DNA of 64,000 bases from Peronospora farinosa. Taxonomy: Eukaryota > Oomycota > Peronosporomycetes > Peronosporales > Peronosporaceae. A program made the translations under genes and the position numbers. This document shows positions 42,982 through 54,417 of this stretch, in pieces (within the stretch, counting starts at the first letter, position 1; each line of letters starts with the position of its first letter). Below the pieces are notes generated by a model that made no database searches, had not been told where the DNA came from, and saw nothing but the letters and a program-made list of their open reading frames with translations. The stretch spans positions 372,001-436,000 of the forward strand of contig CANTFK010000182.1 of the NCBI GenBank assembly GCA_947646735.1, written 5' to 3'.

Positions 42982-44656
42982 GACGACTGCGTTCGGAGGG
43001 CCCCAGCAGATCGAGTCTGCACGCTTTCAGGAAGGACTTGTTCCCAGTCGTCGTCAACGTCGTCGTCAAGGGATGTCGGATTTCGAGCCGGCACAGAAGA
43101 GCGGGGAAGATTCGAAGGGAGATCCGCCGGCAGGTAAGCCTTGAGGCGCCCGACGTAGAACGTCGGGTGCAAACGCATAGATGTAGGTATGTCTAGCGTG
43201 TAAGCGTCACCATGCACCTTAACAACCCGAAATGGTCCAATATATCTTGGCGCTAACTTATTAGCGCCCAAATTCGTCACTGAGGTGTTCGGTAATCCAC
43301 TTGTTGATAACAATACTCTGTCGCCTTCTTGAAAAGTCAACATATTCTTTCGACCTCTTCTGTCTGCATTCTCCTTTTGCTTGTCGACTGCCTCTTGTAA
43401 TGCATCACGCAAAAAACGCGTGATTCCTTGTCGTAATAGTAGAAATTCGGTTGCTGCAGCCGAGCTTACAGGCGACGTATGTTCTTTTGGAGCAAAATTG
43501 GCAACGGAAGACGCGATGGAAAGCATCGCGTCAGGAGTCGATATGCCGTTGGCCACAAAATTACCAGTAGTAGGTGCATCGGCAGCAACCTTATGCGCAT
43601 CGTAATCACTCTGCAATAGTTTCGGCGCAATTCCATCCGTAGATACTCCCCACAAGCTTGGAGACAGGGTGTTCTTAAGCTGATAGAACAAGCAGCGCGG
43701 GAACGCGGGGATTCCTCGCGTTGTTAACGAAAAAGGGCGTCAACCCGGTCGACGCATGGACAGCATTGTTGATTGCAAACTCTGCAAGTGGAAGAAACGA
43801 ACTTCATGACGAGAACGATGTTGCATAACTGCGCAAGACATCTTCGAGCATTCTGTTCACACGCTCCGTTTGCCCATCCGTCTCTGGATGGGCCGCCGTA
43901 GACATAAGCAACCGCGTGCCTAATAGCTGGAATAATTCGGCCCATAAAGCCGAAGTGAAACGCGGGTCACGGTCCGAAACAATAGACTCTGGCAAGCCGT
44001 GATGCCTGAAGATAAGATCAATGAAGACCTTCGCTGTCGTCTTCGCCGTAATGTTGGCGGAGACCGGAGCAAAATGCACCATTTTGCTGAATCGATCCAC
44101 TAGAACCAATACGCCCGTGCGTTTTTTGTTCATCCGGTGGAAGGCCAAAGATGAAATCCATGCTGACCGAGCGCCAGGCTTCCGTATAAATCGGAAGCGG
44201 ACGCAATGGGGCTTGTGAAGACGGCGCAGGCTTCACACGCTGACAGGTTTCACAGGAGCGCACCCATTTCTGGATGTATTTATACATTCGCGGCCAGAAA
44301 AATACGCGAGAAATAGCTGCAAACTTCTTTTCGCGACCCAGGTGTCCGTCAGCTGGGCTGTCGTGAAATTCATGAACCAATCGGGCTCGAAGGTCGTCAT
44401 CAGCAGGGATGACGACACGCGGGGAATCAAAGACGTCCATCGTGTACGTCAGCAGCGGACCGTCAAGCGCGTAACGCTTGATGTTGTCGCGTGTTGGTTT
44501 CGTCAACTTCGCGAGTAATTTTTCGCTCGGGTCCCTGAGATAGTTGATGATTACGGCATAGAAGGAATCATTCGCGTATGATTCAGCGATCTGAGTTCGG
44601 ATCGAAAGCACGGGGGTCGAAATCATCGCATTAAGTCCCAGTTCAATACAACACAC
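42975..44656 (-). pseudogene. Gypsy2 integrase (frameshifted)
   Basis: HHCC region GHLGREKKF and CETCQRVKP, then first Asp in MDFIFGLPPD; a frameshift near 44140 moves the remainder (VLVLVDRFSKMVHF, SDRDPRFTS, TDGQTERVNR with catalytic Glu) to another frame. The C-terminal part 43691-42975 has GDRVLLSTSGLP and the GPFRVVKV GPY/F-like module, then an acidic tail. Confidence 0.85.
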
Positions 44657-46507
44657 ACAGATATCTTCGTCGTCATCACATACTCCGTTTGATGACCCAT
44701 ATCACGCCGAGGATCGTAATAAGGACGACGAGAAAGCGCATCGGCGAGAATGTTATTCTTGCCAGGCTTGTAATGCACCACAAAATTATTCTCGGCAAAA
44801 AATGACAACCACCGTGCCATACGCTGGGACAAGTGAGGACTCTTGACGGCGGTACGCAATGATGCGTGATCTGTGTAAATAGAAAACATCTTTTCGCCGA
44901 GCAAATATACTCCGAACTTGATTAGTGCGTAACGCATAGCCAAAAGTTCCTTGTCGTGTACCGGATAACTTTTCTCGGCAGGTTTAATCTGTCGTGATTG
45001 AAAAATCACGACGCGCTCTAGACCCTCGTCATCAAATTGCATGAGGGCACATCCTATAGCGAAATTGCTCGCGTCACACAAGACGTGGAATGGCTTAGAG
45101 TCATCACGTAACATCAGCACCGGTTCCTCGGACAAGCTCTTCTTTACGGAGTCGAAGGCAGATTGATGTTCTGCCGTCCATAACCATACTGCATCTTTCT
45201 TGAGCAAAGTCGATAATGGCTGAATTAGCTCAGCATAGTCCTTCGTATACTTATGCAAGTAATTCGCCAGACCGAGCCATTGACGTAATTCAGTTTGGTT
45301 CCTGTGCGTTGGCCAGGAACAGATCGATGAGGTCTTCTCAGGATCAGCGCGGACACCTTCCTTGCTGACGTAGCAACCGAGTACTGGAATCTCGGGAGCG
45401 CAGAAGACACATTTCTTCAAATTCGCATACAATTTATTCTCGCGTATAACTTGAAACACCTGCTTCAAGTGTCGAAGGTGTAGCTCCGTAGCGCTGAGCT
45501 TTTGCTCAGCGCGGCTGTGAACGAAAATGTCGTCAAAGTAGCTCGGTGCAAAGTCGCGAAGTGGGCGAAGTACTTGTGTCACCATCCGATTAACGTAGCT
45601 GGAGCATTCTTAAGGCCTTGTGGCATGACTAGCCACTCCCAAAGCATCCCGCTTGGGGTGCTGACCGCAGTGAACGGAATGTCACTGTTTTTCATGAGGA
45701 TCTGATAGAAACCGTCTGTCAGATCTATGGCGCTGTAGATCTCGCTCCCGGACATGGTATTTAATACCATGTCTTTTCGAGGGATAGGCGTTTGAGCCGG
45801 GATCGTGGCGTCATTCAGCTTGTTGAAGGCGTGCACAATGCGCCAACCGCCGGTGGCTTTCTTCACACAGAAAGTCGGACTCGAATGTGGCGGACATGGC
45901 CAGCCTTGCGGCGACCCTCGAAAAATTCATCAATAGCGATGCCTTGGTCGCGCGGTAACGGCCACTGCCGTGTCACGCAATATTTCGATCCTGGCACGAG
46001 ATCTATCTCGTGCCGCACACCACGATCCGCCGGAAGCTCAGCTGGAATCTTCTCCGGGAAAATGTCGGCGTACTCACGGGCGATATCGTATACAGGGTTG
46101 CCCGAAGCACGAAGAGCATCCCAAGACTGTGCCGCGAAGCGTTCTTCGCGCGCTGATCTAGGCTCGGCGCTCTTCGGGCGAGCCTCCAGAGCCTCTTCAC
46201 TGGTTGCTTCGGTGGCTGAAACGATGCACACTTGCTCGATGTCGCCGGCCTTGAGGTCATGAAGGAAGTCTTTCCATGTAAGGTCTGGCAGAGATGTGAT
46301 ATCTGCAGCAGTGCACGGTGGACTCGCAACCTCAATGTAGCGACCACGATGTGGGGATCCCTCCACATATTCAAGCGCGCATACGGATCCCGTCACTACG
46401 GGATCAAATGCATCAGCATCTTGAAGTGAATTGCGTCGTCTCGGTGATCGGCGTGCTCCTTTCTTGCGTTTTCTCTTGCGTCTCGAGCCCCTGCTCGAGA
46501 CTGGCAC
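44623..46507 (-). pseudogene. Gypsy2 reverse transcriptase and RNase H (frameshifted, catalytic motif intact)
   Basis: Amino-terminal part ends near 45863; frame change; 45866-45579 has GGWRIVHAFNKLND and TPSGMLWEWLVMPQG; 45585-44623 has YFDDIFVHSRAE with both catalytic Asp, then RNase H CDASNFAIGCAL and YTDHASLRTAV. Two frame changes; otherwise conserved. Confidence 0.87.
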
Positions 46508-46514
46508 GTCGCTA

Positions 46515-47567
46515 TCACAAGAGGATGATGTACCCCCCCTCTAGACGTGGGAGCTCTGTCTCCACCACGTCGGTCTCATGCGGATCCGTAGTCCGCCCAT
46601 TCTCGTCGATCAAAAGCGGGAGCTCGTCTTCGGCCGTTTTACTTGTTTGCGGGAGCCCCTGCTCGACCGCCTCGATATTTATCGGGAGCCTCAGCTCGTC
46701 CGATGTACTTGTACGCGGGATCCCCTGCTCGACCGCCTCGATATTTATCGGGACCCTATGCTCGTCCGATGTACTTGTACGCGGGAGCCCCTGCTCAACC
46801 GCCTCGAAATTGATCGGGAGCCTCTGCTCGTCCGATGTGCTTGTATGCGGGAACCGCTGTTCGACCGCCTCGTTGTGCATCGGGAACCCCTGTTCGACCG
46901 ATGTCTGTGTATGCGGGAACCGCTGTTCGACCGCTTCGTTCTGTGGCTCCGTCAGTGTAACGGAACATACTGCGCACAGAGGGCCATCGCTCTCTCTGTG
47001 TTGACTACTAGTCGTGGAGAGTTCGTTCACGACCCTGAAGTGAGGCCAATCGGATGAAGCGACCAACAAATGAGTAAACACTTCACTGACGTCATAACCG
47101 CTTCGTCGTTTGACGGACCGAGATAGCCAATCTATCTTTAGCTGATACCGTGACAGCCACGGTATCCCAAGTAAGCAATCAAATGCATAGTTCATCTCGT
47201 ACACCAAAATTTCGTCGTTGCTCTGGAAACCGTCGAAAGTGTATGGTAAAACCACTGTTTTACGCGGGACACGTTTTGGTTGTCCATCGGCAAGTTTGAC
47301 AACGATGTCACCTGGACCTTCTCGAACCGTGACAGTAGACGGGAGAAGGGACAAACAGGATGCACGAAAGAAGTGGTTGGAAGCGCCAGAATCCAACAAC
47401 TCTCGAAGTGTTCGCTTCACTTCAGCGACGATGAGACTGATAATAATAAGTCTCGAATCATCGCGCATGGTGGTGGCATTGAAGTGGGTATGAATCACTT
47501 TGGGGCTAGGAGCCCGAGCTGCCACCTGAGTACTCAGGGCTACATATTTGCCAGTAGGGCGCCTCAC
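46515..47567 (-). CDS. Gypsy2 aspartic protease with repeat-containing linker
   Basis: Retropepsin active site LLDSGASNHFF near residues 55-65, second box CLLGIPWLSRYQLKIDW. The C-terminal half is a repeated acidic linker (22-residue units beginning EAVEQ). Open frame of 350 codons. Confidence 0.82.
   Translation of the reverse strand: MRRPTGKYVALSTQVAARAPSPKVIHTHFNATTMRDDSRLIIISLIVAEVKRTLRELLDSGASNHFFRASCLSLLPSTVTVREGPGDIVVKLADGQPKRVPRKTVVLPYTFDGFQSNDEILVYEMNYAFDCLLGIPWLSRYQLKIDWLSRSVKRRSGYDVSEVFTHLLVASSDWPHFRVVNELSTTSSQHRESDGPLCAVCSVTLTEPQNEAVEQRFPHTQTSVEQGFPMHNEAVEQRFPHTSTSDEQRLPINFEAVEQGLPRTSTSDEHRVPINIEAVEQGIPRTSTSDELRLPINIEAVEQGLPQTSKTAEDELPLLIDENGRTTDPHETDVVETELPRLEGGYIILL
46650..46945 (-). 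repeat. 66-bp tandem repeat in Gypsy2 protease-RT linker
   Basis: The anchor GACCGCCTCG (or close variants) recurs at 46665, 46731, 46797, 46863 and 46929, exactly 66 bp apart. Each unit is made of two related 33-bp halves. Encodes about 4.5 copies of a 22-residue acidic unit. Confidence 0.9.
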
Positions 47568-47599
47568 GCCTACTGGAACCGCTCGTTTTTTGGCGGGAC

Positions 47600-48609
47600 C
47601 ACCGACGACACAGCGTCTCCTCGTGAGACAGCTGTGTTCATCGTCACCGGCGCAGATGCACGACAGACAGCCGCACGATGGCCTGTTTTATCACAGCGAA
47701 AACACTTCATCGTGTTAGGATTGCGAATGTCGCGGCTTAATGATTTGCCGCGACCACGAGAGGACTCAATGCATCAATTTCCATTGGCTCTGGGCCAGAC
47801 ATCCGGGAATGTTGTGACGCTGCGTGCAGGTACGACGACGCGACAGTGTAATCCTCACGAAGCGCGAGGGCAAATGCCTCCTCGAGGGACTTTGGCTCAG
47901 CGCGTGTGAGGCAGTAACGCGTCATGCCCTCTTGCATACCAAAGATAAAGACATGGACTTGTGAAGCCATGTCAATTGGCTGCGTGGTAATGCACGAAGC
48001 AAGATGACGTGTCTTCTGCACGTAGTCACGCATCGACAGCTTGCCCTGTCGGAGTGAGAAGAAATCTGCACGCAAGCAAGATTCATCTTGATGAGGCTCG
48101 AAAGCCAGTCGTAAGTCACGCTGGATATCGTCCAGCGTAGGAAACGCCGACTCATCTACGACGAGCTTTCCGAGGGCCCATTCCTTGGCTTTGCCGGCAA
48201 GACGAGACAACAGGAAATTGACCTTGGCCATCGGAGCGTCAATTAATCTTGACGCTATTGCAATATCCACCTCGCGAAACCAGCGATTGAGGGGGAGACG
48301 ATCCGGACCATCACCGGAGTACGTTGACGTCTCCATCTTGATAGAGTCATGGTGCGAAGTGCGCGATGGAGTCAATACTCGCCGATTCGCTTCGGCGAGC
48401 TCGCGCACCATAAAGTATTGGATGGCGGCACGTTGATCATCAGGCGTCGCTGTGCTCAGCAGCGACGTCACAATAGTTTCACCAGACACCGCCGCGAGGC
48501 GATGTAGTGCCTGCCACTCCACCGAGGTGAGATGTGGAAAATCAGAATGCTCCAGCGAGACCGATGGAGCCACCGAAGACTCGCCCATGTTCATCTCGAA
48601 TCTGGTCAT
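47600..48609 (-). pseudogene. Gypsy2 gag with CCHC knuckle
   Basis: Frame 48609-47737 (290 residues) matches retrotransposon Gag: [42 protein letters not shown]. The knuckle CFRCDKTGHRAAVC follows in another frame (about 47705-47660), so a one-base shift near 47745 separates it. A programmed shift is possible but decay is likelier. Confidence 0.85.
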
Positions 48610-48615
48610 TGGAAG

Positions 48616-48633
48616 GACTACGAAGTGCTACCA
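48616..48633 (-). other. Gypsy2 primer-binding site
   Basis: Two bases inside the 5' LTR the minus strand reads TGGTAGCACTTCGTAGTC, starting with the TGG that pairs with tRNA CCA. The primer tRNA was not identified. Confidence 0.55.
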
Positions 48634-48635
48634 GG

Positions 48636-48951
48636 TGTAACGTGCTAAGGACCCGTTACCGTCTTACACTAAAAGGGCGTTGAGGAAGCGCTCTTAATTA
48701 ACTCATAAATATAACTGTCTTAATTTTGCTTTGTTTTAATTCGCAGTAAGTGCGAATATGTTCCCTAGCTCATGTGAACCAATCAATATGGAAGTCAATT
48801 TATTGTTGGCTAATTATTGGGTCTGGCACCCCAATAATAAACCAATAATAAATTGACGCGCAGTATCCGCTAATCGGATACTGCCCTATGCCTACTTATG
48901 TAATTATGTATTAATCCTATAACTACTTATGTAATAGGTAGACCCATTACA
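48636..48951 (-). repeat. Gypsy2 5' LTR (316 bp)
   Basis: Same orientation and sequence as 41357-41629 but with an extra block at about 48715-48775. Confidence 0.9.
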
Positions 48952-49205
48952 ACGCACGAAAGGCTGAAAAAGCTTCTGCGTGACGTCGGTGCCTTCTTGT
49001 CTTAGAAGTTCGTTGCACTCTCGCTAAAGCGAGAGGCAACTGGTGGTACGACTGCTTAAGCAGTCGACCAACCTCCTAACCACCCTCGCACGCGAAGGTA
49101 AGACGGTCTAACCGCTTCCTCGCTTGTTCTAAAGGTGTGTGCTAGTAGCACGAGGCAACTTCGTAGAAGTTCCCGTTTACATGAGCGATAGTGAAAAGAC
49201 TCAAA
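48952..49205 (+). repeat. Gypsy1 3' LTR, second part
   Basis: Continues the LTR interrupted at 41356; matches the minus-oriented half around 29150-28930 (GTGACGTCGGTGCCTTCTTG, CTCGCTAAAGCGAGAGGCAA). Similarity fades after about 49205, so the true LTR end is not fixed. Confidence 0.75.
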
Positions 49206-49979
49206 CATCTTTTGATGCTAACACTAACACCTCGTTGCCGGATCTTTCCCGCTTGAAGGAGGAAGATAGACCGAAACTAACCATAACGCAAACACTCTAT
49301 TTTTGTCACGTAAATAGATACTTTGCGTGAATCACCAGGACGGTAGAGGACGTGAGACGATAACGGTTACGATTTTTCATTTGCTTCAGTAGCAAATTAC
49401 CCATTGTAAGCCAAGCACATTGTTGCTTTATGAGCTTGATAAAGCTCCATCTATCTTGTTTGAGCCTATTCCATTACATATATGAGCCTGCGATCGTCTA
49501 ACGACTAGAATTGGACAAGGTTGTTGGACGTTAAAAGGTCAACTAGGACGCGAAGTATCATGTCTTTTTCACTTTGATATTAGGTGATGAGGCATCCCTC
49601 ATCACTAGAAGCGACAACTCATAGTGGCTGTGTGCTGGAAGAAACCATTGTCAGGATTACAACTTATTCTTTGACATTACGGGATCAGTAGGGCACTCCG
49701 CCCCTTCTGACCCCAACCGTATATTGTGATGGATCACGCTGTTGCGATTTGCAGGATTGTGGGACCCCTACGCCTCTGGCACTTCTTGGCAGATGGACAG
49801 TCGTTCCTCGTAAGATTGTGCGTGAGGCACTACACTCATAAACGTAGTGGCCTATCTTCTGAATTCTGCAATCGCTTGTATACTGAAGAACGAGTTTGCT
49901 CGCTCTTTACATTAGAGAGGTACATTGTTTTTGGCCCTCCGTCCTTCTGTCGTCTCGGTGAACGATAAGATCATGAGCG
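49206..49979. other. Region after Gypsy1 LTR, nothing recognised
   Basis: May still contain decayed LTR at its left end. No gene. Confidence 0.4.
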
Positions 49980-50600
49980 GACATGAGCCTGTTGCAGGCT
50001 GAATCCTTTCTGTTCCACTACAGAGATCGCTTGGTCAAGCGACAGTAATTCCAAGCGGAACAGGTGGGTCGGGACAGGAACATCTGCAAGTCCCTTAATA
50101 AATGTAGGAACCTATGTTTGTTCATCGATTGGGTCCAGAGGGCGTGCTGAGCGTAAGCGTGTATATGAAGCTTACTCTGTTATAGAAATAGAGCTCGGGT
50201 CAAACCTTGAATTCGGCGCGAGGCGTTTCAATGTTTCTTTGATTCGAGCCTTGGACTTTATACGCTAAAAACGTATGGGTTATGAAGATTGAGCTCTAAG
50301 GCCCGAGCTTTGACAAGTTCAGCCAAGTTCGACATGGCGAATTTGACCATTATTGCATCGTCTTCGATGCAACGGGCCTTAATGGCGTCGCCGAGGTCGA
50401 CAAACCATCTTAACAAGGAGTCACTTTCGACTGCCTTGTACTTTGAGACGTCAATCGTCAAGGATTCGGGTCGCCGCATATGCGTCGACCCCGCAGTAGC
50501 GCTTGCTTGCTGTTGTCTCAACAATTTGAGCTGTTAAGAGCTCTGCTGTTTCAACAAGTCAGCTTTATGAGCGGCTTGCTCTTTCAACAGGTCAGAATGT
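49980..50600 (-). pseudogene. Gag fragment of a third gypsy family (Gypsy3)
   Basis: Minus frames read RRPESLTIDVSKYKAVESD, SLLRWFVDLGDAIKAR and KARALELNLHNPYVF, then after shifts IKETLKRLAPNSRF and FIKGLADVPVPTHLFRLE, in gag order. No protease or pol follows to the left. Confidence 0.78.
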
Positions 50601-50744
50601 TGGCTACCTCGCTCGAGACGTTTAGTTGTCGTATTGTCGTATCTCTAATTTCAAGGCGATGCGACGACCATAATATATAAAAAGTAATAATGTCAGATAT
50701 TATCAGTTAAGAATATATATTATTAGCTAAGATAATATTCACTT

Positions 50745-51098
50745 CGGCACCAATTGATAGTGCCAAATTATTGTAACGAGCTCACCCTCTAAGGCTCGAC
50801 AACAGAATGGATGAGGACGATAAGCATGTATAATGCAATAGTCACGAGCACAAAAAAGCGATGGCGGCTTGTTATCGTCGATTAAGGCTCCTTTTAGTCG
50901 GCGCACAATCTTTTCGTACGTTTTAAGGTCTTTTTGATATGCACGGGAAGGCTTTGGCATATCTGCTTCGACAATCTTTGGTTCTTTTACTGCCGAGTCA
51001 GCTTTTCATCATTTTCGTACTAAATGTGCATCCAGGGGCTCTTTGCTGTCGATGTTAAGTCTACAATAGCGTCTAACGAACGACCACAAGTATCAATT
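50745..51098 (-). repeat. Left arm of a diverged inverted repeat (coding-like)
   Basis: About 350 bp, reverse complement of 52818-53150 at roughly 85% by eye. Encodes KPSRAYQKDLKTYEKIVRRL and GALIDDNKPPS. At the low-coordinate end the sequence becomes TTGGCACTATCAATTGGTGCCGAAG, possibly the start of Gypsy3. Confidence 0.75.
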
Positions 51099-52817
51099 GT
51101 GGTAACAGTACTGAGCCGGCTCAATTGAGACTAATAAGTGGTGGAAGGCTATTGGTATTCTTCCTTTATGTTGTGGGTGCGCCTCATCAGAAGAGGCATC
51201 TGAGATGTATAGTTTTAACGAATACGAGCGACTCCCAGCCTGCGCGGTAGATCTTGTATTTCTACAAAACATCACACTCACATGATGCACTCTCAATCAA
51301 TACGAAATTTGTGAAGCGTAATGTTTTAAGTAATTCTAATGTCGACATTCGTAAAATTTTGTCCTGTCTTGAACCCAGTATGACATCAACGCTGTTCATT
51401 GTAGTTTTTTGAGGAACTGAAGTTTTTATTATTACTATGTATGAACAAAGACGTACTCTTGCTTGAGACGGATAGGTGAGATTATCTAATGGCACTTCAT
51501 TTATCGTCTTACATTGTTGAAGTCACAGTTGACATTTAATATAGGATTATGCAAGACTAGATCGATTGCTGGGGCTGGTAAAAAGTGATGAGCTTTGTCA
51601 TCAGTCAATGGAGTTAATAACTAGACGACAAGAGGGCGTTGTTGCTTACAACGGAATTAACTGACGCATGTTTAACGATTATAGAAAAACTTTCGACTGG
51701 TCGCAGCCGTTTGAACGTGTCGTGATACTGCGTTGAACCACGGCAACCTGTTTACGGCAAAACACGATCAAGACGTTTTCCCCCTCACACTGAAATGGGA
51801 CACAAAGGTTTATTGGCATGTTCATATTCTTCAGGGGCTCCACCTCGGTCATGTTAGAGCGTCGTTTTTTGGTAATGTAGAGCCAGAAATACTTGAAGTA
51901 CTTGTGCAAAAAAAAGTCCACGTGCACGTTGCTGTAACTGCAGCACTTCCAACGTTGCTATTGCAAAGCATAGCACACCAAAATTTGCAAGTTGTGTGTG
52001 TGGCCGCGCAGATCATTGCTTTTTCAGGCCCAAAAGGCATGTAGAAAGACCTCTAAGACAAGTTTTGGGAGTGGCATTGGCAGCATTCCGAGCAAGAGCA
52101 CGTATAGCAGCGTAAAGCATTGGGCCAATTGCTAGACCTCAGCTCTTTATGTTTGAGTGATAGATGTAGTAGATATTATCTTAAGTAGCCTTTTGTGCTA
52201 ATAGTATTCACATTTTTACGACGTATTGCCGATACGCACTCTATATATTTACCTAAATTAAGGCCCCTATTTTAGGTTTATCTAAGGTTAGGACGGTTTT
52301 TAGTACTACCTCAAGTGTAACTATTTTTTTATGACGACCAGCATTGTTACCTTGGTTGCTCTTTGCAAGAGTATGCCGAAGGCGTTCTTTCCCGACCACG
52401 GACAGCAAGTTAGAGTCTTACATGCTCATAAAAGTTGATATCGAAAAAACTACGTTTTGAGCTGCGTGCATTGCTATGCGACGTCTTACGATTTCCCAAC
52501 CTGAATTCGTCTTCTTTGTAGAACTCAGTGTCATCCAATACTCCTATTGATACATCGCCGGCCACTGCGTCAGCATTTACATACTACTCATTGCGTCCAC
52601 GAGTCACGCTACAAATTCTGCTTTGGTAGTTCTTGTCAGTAAAATGTCATTGTAGAGACAAAGTAGTGTCCAAGACAGGCTTTACCATGACAGAATATTA
52701 ACGGATCTGAACATTAGAGATACTTCTAGCTTTATCCTCTGCCGATTTCGTATCGAATATTAATCCGTCACTGCACTGTGACTTGTTTGTTTCAAAGTCT
52801 GCTCAGTCTGTTAGCAT
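51099..52817. other. Spacer of the inverted repeat, no gene recognised
   Basis: Frames at 51733-52044 (plus, 103 codons) and 51679-51927 (minus) overlap and neither has a motif. No transposase residues seen. Confidence 0.4.
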
Positions 52818-53150
52818 AATTGATACTTGTGGTCGTTCGTTAGACGTTATTGTAAGCTTAACACCGACAGCAACGAGCTCCTGCATGCACATTTAGTACG
52901 AAAATGATGAAAAACTGCTCGGCATCAAAAGAACCAAAGAATGTCGAAGCAGATATGCTGAAGCCTTCCCGTGCATATCAAGAAAACCTTAAAACGTACA
53001 AACAAATTCTGCGCCGACTAAAAGGAGCATTAATCGACGATAACAAGCCGCCATCGCACCTTCGCACTCATGGCTATCGCATTATACATGCTTACCGTCC
53101 TCATCCATGCTGTTGCCGAGCCTTGAAGTGCGCACGTAGACAATGTCGTA
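52818..53150 (+). repeat. Right arm of the diverged inverted repeat (coding-like)
   Basis: Plus frame reads KPSRAYQENLKTYKQILRRL and GALIDDNKPPS, with mostly conservative differences from the left arm, suggesting a once-coding sequence. Protein family not recognised. Confidence 0.75.
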
Positions 53151-54213
53151 CCTGATAGTAGTCAATATGACGACGAGTCATCGTCAAACGTCGACGTGGA
53201 TGGCAGCTCGAGTGCCAGAACGACCAACGTGATGATGAAACTATCGTTGATGAACCAATTTATACGAAGCTGATGAGTCCCGGAAAACTGCCTCAATCGC
53301 ATCAAGAATCAGCTGCATGACGTTCATACAGCGGTCGGCGAGTAGCGCGAGTTTGCCTTTAAATCCAGCTCACTCTATTTTACAGGAACAGTTGGTGATC
53401 CAAACGCTGTTGAATTTGCCAAAGCTGCAAATCTGAAACATTGGACATCGACTCTCCTAGTGTGTAGCCTTCCCAGCCTTCTGAACTAGCCCGTATACGT
53501 TTTAACTTGACCACTTTGAAAGGGTGCACTCAGCAAGAGTAAAGCAGCTCCTTAAAGATTATTGTCTTCAAAACGGCCAGCAGCTACTTCCGCTCATTTG
53601 ACCATCAGTAGTTTACTCGCCGAATCAGCATGTATCGTATCTACACAGTGTAGCCAATATCAGTCGAGTAAGTGTGATAATGATGTCCTGGCTCAGTGCA
53701 TTTTACAGCCAATTGCACCGTATTCAAGAGCGACGGAAGATCACCTACCTACAATGTTGCAATGAGTTTACGAAATATGAGGTGAAGTCTTTATAGGTTT
53801 GGTGTATCATCATTTATTTACTTGATGAGGAGCTGGCTAAGATTTAGTGTGTACTTGTACATGCACAGCACTAGGGACAACACAAGTCGGAAGAGATTGA
53901 GTTAAATGCTCTTCATCATCACACTCATGTTTGTCAAGATTTCCTGAATCTAACTGAACACTTCACACTCAACAGTATTGCCTAACACTTCACTAGATCT
54001 AGTCACGCGGTGGGACCAAAACTTTACTGACCTGTGAACGTAAATAGGCTACTGTATCACATTATGTACTCAATAGAGACTCCGAAAGCTCACAAGCTAC
54101 TCGGTTGACTTCGTTCTACTTTTTCAGTCTGCTCATACTATCATCAAGTACACAACATCTTCATATCGATCTACTCAAATGGGGTCCGATGTGCGATCCA
54201 GTGAATGGTGTTG
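53151..54213. other. Decayed sequence before copia insertion
   Basis: Short coding-like runs such as FTGTVGDPNAVEFAKAANL near 53375-53440 end in stops. Not assigned. Confidence 0.35.
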
Positions 54214-54218
54214 CTTCT

Positions 54219-54410
54219 TGTAACGATAGCTCAACTACTTCACTGTGCTGCCAAATGAAAAGTAGTATTAAGAGTTAAACTACAACTAAAGTAAATGTAT
54301 AAACCCTTCATAAACTGATCACACAATCCAGATCATTCGAAGAACACTGTCCATGCAAGTTGTCCTTTTCACGACACACACATCACTGACGTAATTCGTG
54401 ATCCTCTACA
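54219..54410 (-). repeat. Copia 3' LTR (192 bp)
   Basis: On the element strand TGTAGAGGATC ... GCTATCGTTACA. Polypurine tract GAAGGGGAG at 54411-54419 overlaps the pol stop. Confidence 0.93.
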
Positions 54411-54417
54411 CTCCCCT

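Larger units (their letters stand above)
41357..48951 (-). mobile_element. Ty3/gypsy element Gypsy2, nested in a Gypsy1 LTR
   Basis: 7.6 kb with LTRs at both ends and a 5-bp target duplication ACGCA (41352-41356 and 48952-48956). Minus-strand order: 5' LTR (48951-48636), primer site, gag, CCHC, protease, variable repeat linker, RT-RNase H, integrase, chromodomain, polypurine tract, 3' LTR. Several frameshifts, so probably dead, though RT keeps YFDD. Confidence 0.92.

Noticed and set aside
51679..52044. Genes on either strand inside the inverted-repeat spacer
   Set aside because: Overlapping frames on both strands, no motif, likely chance.
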